A stretch of 15,441 bases of DNA from Dehalococcoidia bacterium. Its GTDB lineage: Bacteria; Chloroflexota; Dehalococcoidia; UBA2979. Location of the stretch: NCBI GenBank assembly GCA_023228765.1, contig JALOAM010000069.1, forward strand, positions 1 through 15,441, read 5' to 3'. Under the pieces are notes generated by a model that was not told the origin of the DNA, did not search any database, and saw nothing but the letters and a program-made list of their open reading frames with translations. Shown one piece after another: positions 7,207-13,937 of this stretch (the first letter of the stretch is position 1; each line of letters begins with the position of its first letter). A program made the position numbers and the translations under genes.

Positions 7207-7928
7207 CCACCACGCGTCTCAGCCCGGCGGTGCAGGCCGCCCTCACCCGTCCCCCGGAGCGTCGAGGGCGCTCGAAAGCGCTGTACGCCCTCGATGAGCG
7301 TCGCTACCTCGTGCGGCTGCTCCCCACGCTCGACTCCTTCACCTACGGACGCCACGAGGAGGTGCCGGGGACAGCGGAGCTGCGTCTCGACTTCTTCGAG
7401 CGGGCCGTGGAACGCCTCGGCGCCGCTGGCTTCCGCACCGCGTTCATCGAGCGCGCCGGGCCGGACCTCTACATCGCGGAGCGCTGTTCCGATCCACCGT
7501 TCGAGGTCATCGTGAAGCGCTTCGCACACGGCTCCACGCTCCGGAAGTACCCCGGCCTGTTCGAGGAAGGTCACCGCTTCCGGACGCCCGTCGTGACGTT
7601 CGACTTCCGCACCGACCCGGAGGACCAGCCGATCGCGCCGGACTACCTCCGCGAGTACGGCGACGACCCCGACGAACTGGCGAGACTCGCCCGCTCCGCG
7701 TTCGAGGCGCTTGCAGCGTGGTTGGAGCCGCGTGTGCTCGTCGACATCTGCTTCGTGTTCGGGAGGGACGCCCTCGGGCGGTACCGGTGCACCTCGGAAG
7801 TCTCGCCGGACGGGATGCGGCTTCGCGCTCCGGACGGCACGCCGCTGGACAAGGACCTCTTCCGCCGAGGTGCGACGCACGAGGCGATCCGCCAGGCGTG
7901 GCGCACCCTCGTGGAGTCGCTCTCGTGA
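7203..7928 (+). CDS. SAICAR synthetase (PurC)-like ligase, divergent paralogue
   Basis: At 241 aa this has the length and order of motifs of PurC, which joins a carboxylate to aspartate using ATP in purine synthesis. Recognisable parts are GRSKALY (22-28, PurC GKAKxVY), LDSFTYG (43-49), FEVIVKRFAHGS (100-111, PurC VVVRxxAAGS), FRTDPEDQPI (135-144) and SEVSPDGMRL (198-207). It is not a normal PurC. The canonical DFKxEFG is DICFVFG (181-187), losing the Lys and the metal-binding Glu, and the canonical DExSPD begins SE. It is therefore probably a neofunctionalised amide ligase or a protein binding a related nucleotide, not the housekeeping enzyme (inference). PurC-like enzymes are known in pentostatin/coformycin and formycin-type nucleoside pathways, where an SDR can be a partner; an SDR gene follows here. 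The gene is coupled on both sides (ATGA upstream, GTGA downstream). Confidence 0.82.
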   Translation: MTTTRLSPAVQAALTRPPERRGRSKALYALDERRYLVRLLPTLDSFTYGRHEEVPGTAELRLDFFERAVERLGAAGFRTAFIERAGPDLYIAERCSDPPFEVIVKRFAHGSTLRKYPGLFEEGHRFRTPVVTFDFRTDPEDQPIAPDYLREYGDDPDELARLARSAFEALAAWLEPRVLVDICFVFGRDALGRYRCTSEVSPDGMRLRAPDGTPLDKDLFRRGATHEAIRQAWRTLVESLS

Positions 7929-8626
7929 GCCCGGAGGCGCGTCGCGTCCTCATCACCGGCAGCAACCGCGGCCTCGGTCGTGCGATCGCGGAGGCATTCC
8001 TCGGACGCGGCGACCGCGTCGCCTCGCTCAACCGCACGCTGGACGGCGACGTGCGCCTCGGCGAGGTGGCATGCGACCTCGCGGCCCCCGAGGGCGTCCC
8101 CGCCGCCGTGCGCGAGGCGACCACGCGCCTCGGGGCGCTCGACGTGTGCGTGCTCAACGCCGCAGTGCGTCGCCTCGCGCCGGTCGAGGGGATGAGCGAC
8201 GAGGACTGGGACGCCTCGGTGGCGACGAACCTGACCTCGGCGTTCCGGGTGGCGCGCGAGGCGATTCCGGCGCTCGTCGCCTCGGGCGGGCAGTTCGTGG
8301 TGATCGGCAGCCATGCCACCCGTCATCCCTTCGAGAGCGGCGCCGCCTACTGCTCGACGAAGGCAGCCGTGGAGGCGTTCGCGCGCGTCCTCGCGCTGGA
8401 GCTGCGGCCCCAAGGGATACGCGTGACGCTCATCTCCCCCGGCGCGATCCGCAACCGCCCGATGGGCGAGGCGGACGCACACAAGATCGAGCCGGCATCC
8501 CTCGCACAGCTGATCGTGCAGTGCGTGGAGGCACCCGCCGACCTCATCGTCGGCGAGCTCGACGTGCGGCCCGCGCAGCCGGTCGCCTCGCCGCTCACCG
8601 GGATCGCGAGGTTGCAGCCATGCTGA
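7925..8626 (+). CDS. Short-chain dehydrogenase/reductase
   Basis: This classical SDR of 233 aa is a cytosolic NAD(P)H-dependent oxidoreductase for a carbonyl/alcohol pair. It shows TGSNRGLG (11-18) for the cofactor, NAAV (78-81) in place of NNAG, N102, the catalytic S129 in VVIGSHAT, and Y142-C-S-T-K146. After the active site comes LISPGAIRNRPMG. N36-R37 after the second strand suggests a preference for NADP(H). The start is GTG 7925, overlapping the preceding stop as GTGA. The stop overlaps the kinase start by seven bases. It is the third gene of the radical SAM operon and probably reduces or oxidises an intermediate of that pathway. The substrate cannot be told from the sequence. Confidence 0.92.
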   Translation: MSPEARRVLITGSNRGLGRAIAEAFLGRGDRVASLNRTLDGDVRLGEVACDLAAPEGVPAAVREATTRLGALDVCVLNAAVRRLAPVEGMSDEDWDASVATNLTSAFRVAREAIPALVASGGQFVVIGSHATRHPFESGAAYCSTKAAVEAFARVLALELRPQGIRVTLISPGAIRNRPMGEADAHKIEPASLAQLIVQCVEAPADLIVGELDVRPAQPVASPLTGIARLQPC

Positions 8627-9210
8627 CCGACATCCTCGTGATCGACGGGCACGACGGTGCCGGCAAGACCAGCATCGCGCAGCGCCTCGATCCGGAGTAC
8701 GGGCGATACGTGAAGCCGTTCGGTGGCACCCTCGGCGACCACATCGCCTGGCTGGCCGGGAAGGCGCGCACCTCGGACGAGCGGTGGGCCGAGGTGGACG
8801 CGACCGCGCGGGCAGCGGTGGAGTCTGTCCTCGAACAGCACGCGGACGCAGAGCGGCTGATCTTCGACCGCCACTGGCTCTCGATGTTCACCCTGCTGCC
8901 GGAGGCCTACCGCCTCGCGTGGTACCCGGTACCCCACACCGTGCTCTGCTGGACCAGCCTCGACGTCACCCTGCACCGGCTAGACCGCCGCGGGGAGGCG
9001 CTCGGTGACGTGGCAGCACACCGCCACTACATCGAGGCGTACGCCGACCTCGCTGCGCGCTATCGCGTGCCGGTCGTGGACACCTCGGAGCTCACGCCCG
9101 AGGAGGCGACGGCGGAGGTGGTACGCCTCGCCGGCCTCACGCCGGTGGCGAGGTCAGTCGGGACGCCGCGCTCAGTGGGGGACTACCCGCTGTACGACCA
9201 GCCGGTGTAG
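8620..9210 (+). CDS. Thymidylate-kinase-like P-loop kinase
   Basis: At 196 aa this resembles thymidylate kinase and related deoxynucleoside or nucleotide kinases, transferring the gamma phosphate of ATP to a small acceptor. The Walker A is GHDGAGKTS (10-18). A DRH motif (83-85, IFDRHWLSMF) fits the DR(x) element of the family. A lid-like stretch LHRLDRRGEALG with RRGE (123-126) precedes a helix typical of the C-terminal part. ATG 8620 lies within the end of the SDR gene (seven-base overlap), so it is the last gene of a four-gene coupled operon. The acceptor may be a nucleoside-like pathway intermediate, or phosphorylation may serve self-protection (inference). The last about 25 residues (GTPRSVGDYPLYDQPV) are not family-typical. 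Its 3' end overlaps the end of the convergent flavin reductase gene by 28 bases. Confidence 0.85.
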   Translation: MLTDILVIDGHDGAGKTSIAQRLDPEYGRYVKPFGGTLGDHIAWLAGKARTSDERWAEVDATARAAVESVLEQHADAERLIFDRHWLSMFTLLPEAYRLAWYPVPHTVLCWTSLDVTLHRLDRRGEALGDVAAHRHYIEAYADLAARYRVPVVDTSELTPEEATAEVVRLAGLTPVARSVGTPRSVGDYPLYDQPV

Positions 9211-9734
9211 GTGGAGGTCAGCGGCTCGCCCTGGTTCAGGACCTCGCCGTACAGGACGCGACCGAAGACGAGGACATGGTCGCCGACCTCCTCGATCCGG
9301 TCCGCCTCGCACTCGAGGTAGGCGAGCGCATCCTCGATCACCGGGCAGCCGGTGGCGCGCTCCGCGAGGCGGTAGTCGATGCCGGCGAGCTTGTCGTGCT
9401 GCACGGCGGACGCCGCGCCGGAGCGACCTCGGACCTTCGCGGCGTTCGAGGGCTGCACGAACGATCGGGCGAGCGCCATGCCGTTGCCCTCCTGGTTGAG
9501 GAGGTTCACGGTGAAGAACTTGTTCTGCCGGATGCGGCCGAGCGAGGAGGAGTCCGGCTCGAAGGCGCACATCACGAGGCGCGGGTTGAACGAGACCTGG
9601 AGCACCCAGTCCGCGATCATGCCGTTCGGCTTGCCGTCCGCCGTGGTGCCGATGACGTAGATGCCGTACGGCATCTCGTGCATCGCCTCCTTGATGATGT
9701 CTTCCTCGGTGCGATCGACCAGGTGTCCGTCCAC
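9183..9734 (-). CDS. Flavin reductase-like FMN-binding protein
   Basis: At 183 aa this is a flavin-reductase-domain protein with an FMN-binding split barrel. The N-terminal part shows MHEMPYGIYVIGTTADGKPN and GMIADWVLQVSFNPRLVM, followed by LGRIRQNKFFTVNLLNQEG, all typical of the family. The C-terminal half has YLECEADRIEEVGDHVLVFG, the usual strand-helix-strand of the barrel rim. These proteins reduce FMN or FAD with NAD(P)H, often supplying reduced flavin to a partner monooxygenase. A luciferase-like monooxygenase gene lies divergently next door. The start is chosen at GTG 9734 because GGGAGG lies five bases upstream and the conserved domain begins soon after. The open frame continues to 9917, but that part runs through a repeat and is unlikely to be coding. 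Its end overlaps the convergent kinase gene by 28 bases. Confidence 0.9.
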   Translation of the reverse strand: MDGHLVDRTEEDIIKEAMHEMPYGIYVIGTTADGKPNGMIADWVLQVSFNPRLVMCAFEPDSSSLGRIRQNKFFTVNLLNQEGNGMALARSFVQPSNAAKVRGRSGAASAVQHDKLAGIDYRLAERATGCPVIEDALAYLECEADRIEEVGDHVLVFGRVLYGEVLNQGEPLTSTYTGWSYSG

Positions 9735-9825
9735 ACGCCCCTCCCGTCCTGCATCCCACGATAGTGGCCGCTCCTCCCGAGGGCTCTCTTCCGGATCCAG
9801 GACCGGCCGAGCCCCGCGATTCCGA

Positions 9826-9866
9826 CCCCCTCGCCCGGCTCGGCGGGAGAGGGTTGGGGTGAGGGT
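9826..9866 (+). repeat. G-rich hairpin repeat, copy 1
   Basis: A hairpin with arms CCCTCGCCC (9828-9836) and GGGAGAGGG (9845-9853), eight of nine pairs matching, is followed by the tail TTGGGGTGAGGG (9854-9865). Together with the inverted copy at 9908-9956 it forms a mirror pair. Similar CCCTCACCCC/GGGAGAGGG sequences are common extragenic repeats in several high-GC bacterial groups. The hairpin could also act as a weak terminator or RNA-stabilising structure, but no gene ends here. Confidence 0.65.
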
Positions 9867-9907
9867 CTGATCCGCATCTGCTTCGCGGCGGCAAATGCTC
9901 GTCGAGT

Positions 9908-9956
9908 GAGCCCTCACCCCCTCCCCAATCCTCCCCCCTCAAGGGGGAGGGGGCCG
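9908..9956 (-). repeat. G-rich hairpin repeat, copy 2 (inverted)
   Basis: Read on the minus strand, this is the same unit as copy 1: a hairpin with perfect eight-base arms (CCTCCCCC 9930-9937 and GGGGGAGG 9943-9950, loop CTCAA), then TTGGGGAGGGGGTGAGGG. It has four extra bases in the tail compared with copy 1. The two tails (9852-9865 and 9911-9931) are complementary, so they could pair into one large structure across about 100 bases. It lies in the 288-base gap between two divergent flavin genes. Confidence 0.65.
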
Positions 9957-10022
9957 GAAGTGGAAAGCGGACAGCAAGGCATGGGGCCGGAGTAGCATGT
10001 GCACGACCAGAGGGGGGGCACC

Positions 10023-11024
10023 GTGATCCTGAGCGTCCTGGACCAGTCCCCGGTGCGCGAGGGCGGCACCGCCTCGCAGGCGTTGCGCGAGACCGTCGAG
10101 CTGGCCCGCCGCGCGGAGCAGTTCGGGTACGAGCGCTTCTGGATCGCGGAGCACCACGGCTCGGCGGCCCTCGCCTCCTCGGCGCCGGAGATCCTCATCG
10201 GACACGTCGCCGCGAAGACCTCTCACATCAAGGTGGGGTCAGGTGGGGTGATGCTGTCGCATTACTCCGCGCTGAAGGTGGCCGAGCAGTTCAAGATGCT
10301 GGAAGCGCTCTTCCCCGGGCGCATCAACCTCGGACTCGGGCGCGCGCCGGGATCCAGCCAGCGGCACGCCGCCGCGCTGCAGATCGGCCCGGGCGCCCTC
10401 CCGATCGAGTACTACCCGAGCCAGGTCGAGGACCTCGTCGGGTATCTCGCGGACGAGCTGCCGGAGGACCACCCGTTCCGGGACATCCGCGCGACGCCCT
10501 CGATCGACGGTATGCCGGAGGTCTGGCTGCTCGGTTCGTCACTGGAGAGTGCTGTCGTCGCCGCGGAGCTGGGGCTGCCGTTCACCTTCGCGCAGTTCAT
10601 CAACCCCGAGGGCGGTGAGCGCGCCATGCAGGTGTACCGGCGCAAGTTCCAGCCCTCGAAGTGGCTCGCCGCGCCGCGCGGTTCTGTCGGCATCGCCGCA
10701 CTCGCGGCCGAGTCGGAGGAGGAGGCGGTCCGCCTCTCGTGGAGCCGGTACTGCATGCGCTTCCGTCGAGGCCTCGGCGTGCCGTCCGTGGAGACCGCGC
10801 TTGCCTTCGAGTACTCCGAGCCGGAGATCGCCTACATCGAGTACACCCGCCCGAGGTCCGCGATCGGCGATCCGTCGCAGGTGAAGGCGCGGCTCGACGT
10901 CATGGCCGGGGACTTCGAGGTAGATGAACTCGTCCTGCACACGATCACCTACGACTTCGACGCGCGTGTCCGCTCCTACCAGCTGATCGCCGAGGCGTAC
11001 GGCCTCCAGCCGCGCGAGGTCTGA
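10023..11024 (+). CDS. Luciferase-like (LLM class, MsnO8-type) flavin-dependent monooxygenase
   Basis: At 333 aa this has the N-terminus of the MsnO8 group: ILSVLDQSPVREGGT, then ELARRAEQFGYERFWIAEHHG. Further barrel elements are VGSGGVMLSHYSALKVAEQF, LFPGRINLGLGRAPGS, PEVWLLGSSLESAVVAAELG and LPFTFAQF. Such TIM-barrel enzymes use reduced FMN and oxygen to oxidise small organic molecules; the substrate here is unknown. The divergent flavin reductase (9183-9734) is a likely supplier of reduced flavin, making a two-component system (inference from neighbourhood). GTG 10023 is chosen because AGGGGGGGC precedes it at close spacing; a GTG at 9999 has no ribosome site. It is followed after four bases by a small membrane-protein gene, probably in the same transcript. 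Confidence 0.9.
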   Translation: MILSVLDQSPVREGGTASQALRETVELARRAEQFGYERFWIAEHHGSAALASSAPEILIGHVAAKTSHIKVGSGGVMLSHYSALKVAEQFKMLEALFPGRINLGLGRAPGSSQRHAAALQIGPGALPIEYYPSQVEDLVGYLADELPEDHPFRDIRATPSIDGMPEVWLLGSSLESAVVAAELGLPFTFAQFINPEGGERAMQVYRRKFQPSKWLAAPRGSVGIAALAAESEEEAVRLSWSRYCMRFRRGLGVPSVETALAFEYSEPEIAYIEYTRPRSAIGDPSQVKARLDVMAGDFEVDELVLHTITYDFDARVRSYQLIAEAYGLQPREV

Positions 11025-11028
11025 AGAC

Positions 11029-11391
11029 GTGCGCGACTTCCGAGACGAGATCGCGGGATACGGGCCGGGCCTGGCGCTGGCGTGTGGCCTCGGCGTGGCG
11101 AGCGGCGCCGTGACCGTCGTCGTCCTCGTAGGGTGGCTGCGCATCGCGGACATCGCGGGGACCTTCCGCCCGGAGGCGGGTGGAGTGCTGGCGACGGCAG
11201 GGTGGTGGATCGCCTTCTGGCTCGCGCTCTCCGCCGGGCTCCTCGCGAGCCTGTGGCTGACGTACGTCGCCTGGCGCGCGCTCTACCCCGTGAAGCGTCG
11301 GCACGACGACTCCCGCGAGGAGCGCGAGGCCGTGGCGGCGGCCGAAGCCATCGTCGACGGCGCCCGCAGCGCCGGCACGCGGGAGCGTTAG
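11029..11391 (+). CDS. Small two-helix membrane protein of unknown function
   Basis: At 120 aa the family is not recognised. Two hydrophobic segments are seen, about residues 13-37 (LALACGLGVASGAVTVVVLVGWL) and 50-76 (GWWIAFWLALSAGLLASLWLTYVAW). They are followed by a basic patch YPVKRRHDD and a charged, helical tail REEREAVAAAEAIVDGARSAG. The start is GTG 11029, four bases after the monooxygenase stop, which places it at the end of that transcript. Its TAG overlaps the TAA of the convergent gene within the four bases TTAG. Third-position G/C is strong, supporting coding. No function can be proposed. Confidence 0.7.
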   Translation: MRDFRDEIAGYGPGLALACGLGVASGAVTVVVLVGWLRIADIAGTFRPEAGGVLATAGWWIAFWLALSAGLLASLWLTYVAWRALYPVKRRHDDSREEREAVAAAEAIVDGARSAGTRER

Positions 11392-11927
11392 CCCTCGGAG
11401 GGTTCTCCGGTGGACTGGCGCGGGATCCCCGAGAGCGCGAACGCCTCCTCGATCAGCGCCTCGCCGTCCTCGATCTCGCTCTCGACCACCAGGTACTCGT
11501 CCTCGTCGCCGTGGACGAGCTTGTAGCGCGTGTTGCCGAGGTACTCGACGCGCTCAATACGCCGGAGGTCCGACCAGTCGAGGCGATGGAGCGGTTTGCC
11601 CTCGTGCAGCGCGAGCGCGCCGGAGCGCGTGAGGACAATCGAGGTGGCGGTGTTGCGCCAGGTGAGCATGACCACGGGGATCATGATGAGTGTGACCACG
11701 GCGCCGAACAGGCCGAAGCCGATCGCCTCCGTGATGCCGAAGAGGAACCCCACCACCAGTGACACCACCGTCACCAGCAGCGGCAGCGCGAAGGAGGCGT
11801 TCTGCCACCAGTAGGAGGGGTTCGGGAACACACGCACCACGTCCGGGAGTCCTCGGACGACGTCCGCATCGCGGCGGCGGGCTACGTTGGCGGGGGCAGT
11901 ACCGGGTGTCGGTTCGGGCGAGTCCAT
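11388..11927 (-). CDS. Membrane protein with PH-like (YcxB-type) C-terminal region
   Basis: At 179 aa it has a polar N-terminus of about 40 residues, then two membrane segments (FALPLLVTVVSLVVGFLFGI and IGFGLFGAVVTLIMIPVVML). A beta-rich C-terminal region follows: TSIVLTRSGALALHEGKPLHRLDWSDLRRIERVEYLGN, then YKLVHGDEDEYLVVESEIEDG. The 'two helices plus bacterial PH-like domain' layout is common in small membrane proteins of unknown role; the assignment is by pattern only. ATG 11927 has no clear ribosome site, so the start is uncertain. Its stop lies within the four-base overlap with the convergent gene. It is divergent from the ABC exporter pair. Confidence 0.7.
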   Translation of the reverse strand: MDSPEPTPGTAPANVARRRDADVVRGLPDVVRVFPNPSYWWQNASFALPLLVTVVSLVVGFLFGITEAIGFGLFGAVVTLIMIPVVMLTWRNTATSIVLTRSGALALHEGKPLHRLDWSDLRRIERVEYLGNTRYKLVHGDEDEYLVVESEIEDGEALIEEAFALSGIPRQSTGEPSEG

Positions 11928-12062
11928 GGAGCGATCATCGCCGGTTCGACGGCGAGGAGGAACCTTTCGGCCGTCCTCGCGTTCTGAGAAGGCTTAACAA
12001 CGCCCGTCATTGCCCGCGCTTCACCGAGCGCCGAAGATGATCGTTCGCTGCGCTCCGGGGGA
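11928..12062. promoter_or_regulatory. Divergent gap before the heterodimeric ABC exporter
   Basis: This 135-base gap must hold promoters for both neighbours, but no convincing -10/-35 pair is visible. A short hairpin TCGCCG (11938-11943) with CGGCGA (11950-11955) lies just before the minus-strand gene. An inverted 8-mer, CGATCATC (11932-11939) and GATGATCG (12036-12043), frames the gap and could be a pair of half-sites; chance is a fair alternative. Confidence 0.25.
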
Positions 12063-13937
12063 ATGTTGGCCACCACCGTCCTGACACCTGACGGATCGAC
12101 CTCAAGCATCGTCGGCGCGAACAGCGACCGGCGCATCTGGCGTTACGTGTACCGCTACCGCTGGCAGTACGCCGGCGGCTTCGTCTTCCTCCTCGCGGCG
12201 ACGGTGCTCGCGCTGATCCCCACGCTCCTCGTGAAGTACGCGCTGGACGACATCAAGGCGGCCGTCGACGGCAACGGCGACGCGACGGTGACCACGCTGC
12301 TTGGGTACGGCGGAATCCTCATCCTCGTCGCGCTCGTGGAGGCGGCCCTCCGCTACTGGTCGCGTCTGCTGGTCTCCGGAAGCTCCCGCCGGATCGAGTA
12401 CCAGCTGCGCGAGGACCTCGCGTGGCACTTGCTCTCGCTCGACCAGGGGTTCTACGTGCAGGCGCGTACCGGCGACCTCATGTCGCGGCTCACGAACGAC
12501 CTCCAGATGGTCCGCGACTTCCTCGGGCCCAGCGTGGTGGACATCACCCGCTCCATCGTGGTGCTGCTCGCGGGGTTCGCATTCATGCTCGTCGTAGACG
12601 TGCGACTCACACTGATCTCGTTCGCCTACCTCCCGTTCGTGATCATCCTGATGGCGTACTTCGAGACGAACATCGAGAAGCGCTTCATGGAGGTGCAGGA
12701 ACAGATCTCGGAGCTGACCGAGCGCTCGCAGGAGAACGTCTCCGGGATCCGCGCGATCAAGGCGTACGCGCAGGAGGAGGCGGAGATCGCCACCTTCGCC
12801 CGTGAGAACGAGGAGATGAAGCACCGCGCCATGCGCCTCGGACAGTACGAGGCAGGACTGCTGCCCTCGATGGTGGCGCTCAGCGCGGGCGGCACGCTGC
12901 TGCTGCTGTGGTTCGGCGGGCACGACGTGGTGGACGGGCGGATCTCGATCGGGGAGCTGGCGCAGCTCCTCCTGATCATGTCGATCCTCGCCACGCAGCT
13001 GATGTCCGTGGGCTGGGTGGTCGCCTCCGCGCAGATGGGCGTGGTGGCCATCCGGCGCATCAACGAGGTGTTCCGCACCCCCGCCGCGATCGCGGACCCG
13101 GCGCGGCCCGAGCCGTTCGGACGCGCCGAGGGCCACCTGGAGCTGCGAGGCGTCTCGGTCCGCTTCGGCGACACGACCGTCCTCCACGACATCGACCTCT
13201 CAATCGAGGCCGGGACGACGGTCGCCATCGTCGGCGCGACCGGCCAGGGGAAGACCACGCTGGCGAACCTCGTCCCGCGGTTGCTCGACCCGAGCACGGG
13301 GACGGTGCTCCTCGACGGCCGCGACGTGCGGTCGATGACGCTCGCCGACCTCCGGCGGCAGGTCGGGTTCGTCCCGCAGGAGTCGTTCCTGTTCTCCGAG
13401 TCACTCCGCGAAAACATCTCGTACGGACGCGAGGACGCCGGCGACGAGGCGTACGAGCACGCGCTGGCGACCTCGCAGCTCTCGAACGACCTCCAGCAGC
13501 TCGGGGACGGCATCCACACCATCATCGGCGAACGCGGGACCACGCTGTCCGGCGGTCAGAAGCAGCGCGCGGCGATCGCGCGAGCGCTCCTGAAGGACCC
13601 GCCCGTCCTCATCCTGGACGACGCGCTCTCCCACGTGGACACCCACACCGAGGAGGAGATCCTCCGCCGCCTGCGCACGTACATGAGCGACCGGACGACG
13701 CTGGTCATCGCGCACCGCACCTCCACCCTCCGCTCCGCCGATCGCATCGTGGTGCTGGAGGACGGACGCATCGCCGAGGAGGGATCGCACGACGACCTGC
13801 TCCGTCTCGGCGGCGTGTACGCGCGCATCTACCGCGAACAGCTCGCCCTCGAACAGCGCGAGGAGGACGTCGACGCCTCGCTCGTCGAACCGCCCTCGGA
13901 CGGCGCGAGGGACGACGACCGTGGAGGCACGCGATGA
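12063..13937 (+). CDS. ABC exporter half-transporter, subunit A (degenerate-site NBD)
   Basis: At 624 aa this is a type IV (MsbA/LmrA-like) half-exporter with six membrane helices followed by a nucleotide-binding domain. The membrane part runs from YAGGFVFLLAATVLALIPTL to about residue 330 and includes the coupling-helix region SRLTNDLQMVRDFLG. The NBD has Walker A GATGQGKTT (391-399), a Q-loop in VGFVPQESFLF, the intact signature LSGGQKQR (L495), and the switch histidine in TLVIAHRTSTL. Walker B reads LILDDALSHVD: the catalytic Glu is replaced by Asp (D520). With the changed signature of the partner this predicts one weak and one active ATP site. ATG 12063 has a G-rich stretch directly before it but no well-spaced ribosome site. 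The stop overlaps the partner gene as ATGA. The substrate is unknown; relatives export drugs, lipids or peptides. Confidence 0.95.
   Translation: MLATTVLTPDGSTSSIVGANSDRRIWRYVYRYRWQYAGGFVFLLAATVLALIPTLLVKYALDDIKAAVDGNGDATVTTLLGYGGILILVALVEAALRYWSRLLVSGSSRRIEYQLREDLAWHLLSLDQGFYVQARTGDLMSRLTNDLQMVRDFLGPSVVDITRSIVVLLAGFAFMLVVDVRLTLISFAYLPFVIILMAYFETNIEKRFMEVQEQISELTERSQENVSGIRAIKAYAQEEAEIATFARENEEMKHRAMRLGQYEAGLLPSMVALSAGGTLLLLWFGGHDVVDGRISIGELAQLLLIMSILATQLMSVGWVVASAQMGVVAIRRINEVFRTPAAIADPARPEPFGRAEGHLELRGVSVRFGDTTVLHDIDLSIEAGTTVAIVGATGQGKTTLANLVPRLLDPSTGTVLLDGRDVRSMTLADLRRQVGFVPQESFLFSESLRENISYGREDAGDEAYEHALATSQLSNDLQQLGDGIHTIIGERGTTLSGGQKQRAAIARALLKDPPVLILDDALSHVDTHTEEEILRRLRTYMSDRTTLVIAHRTSTLRSADRIVVLEDGRIAEEGSHDDLLRLGGVYARIYREQLALEQREEDVDASLVEPPSDGARDDDRGGTR

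Noticed and set aside
7203..7928. Naming this gene purC
   Set aside because: The usual catalytic and metal-binding residues look changed and the context is not purine biosynthesis, so the symbol would mislead.
9735..9917. N-terminal extension of the flavin reductase to an ATG at 9917
   Set aside because: The added 61 residues run through a G-rich repeat, have no family similarity, and a better start (GTG 9734 with GGGAGG) lies at the domain edge.
9826..9956. CRISPR array or rho-independent terminators in the repeat-rich gap
   Set aside because: There are only two inverted units without regular spacers, no U-run follows either hairpin, and no gene ends nearby in a fitting direction.
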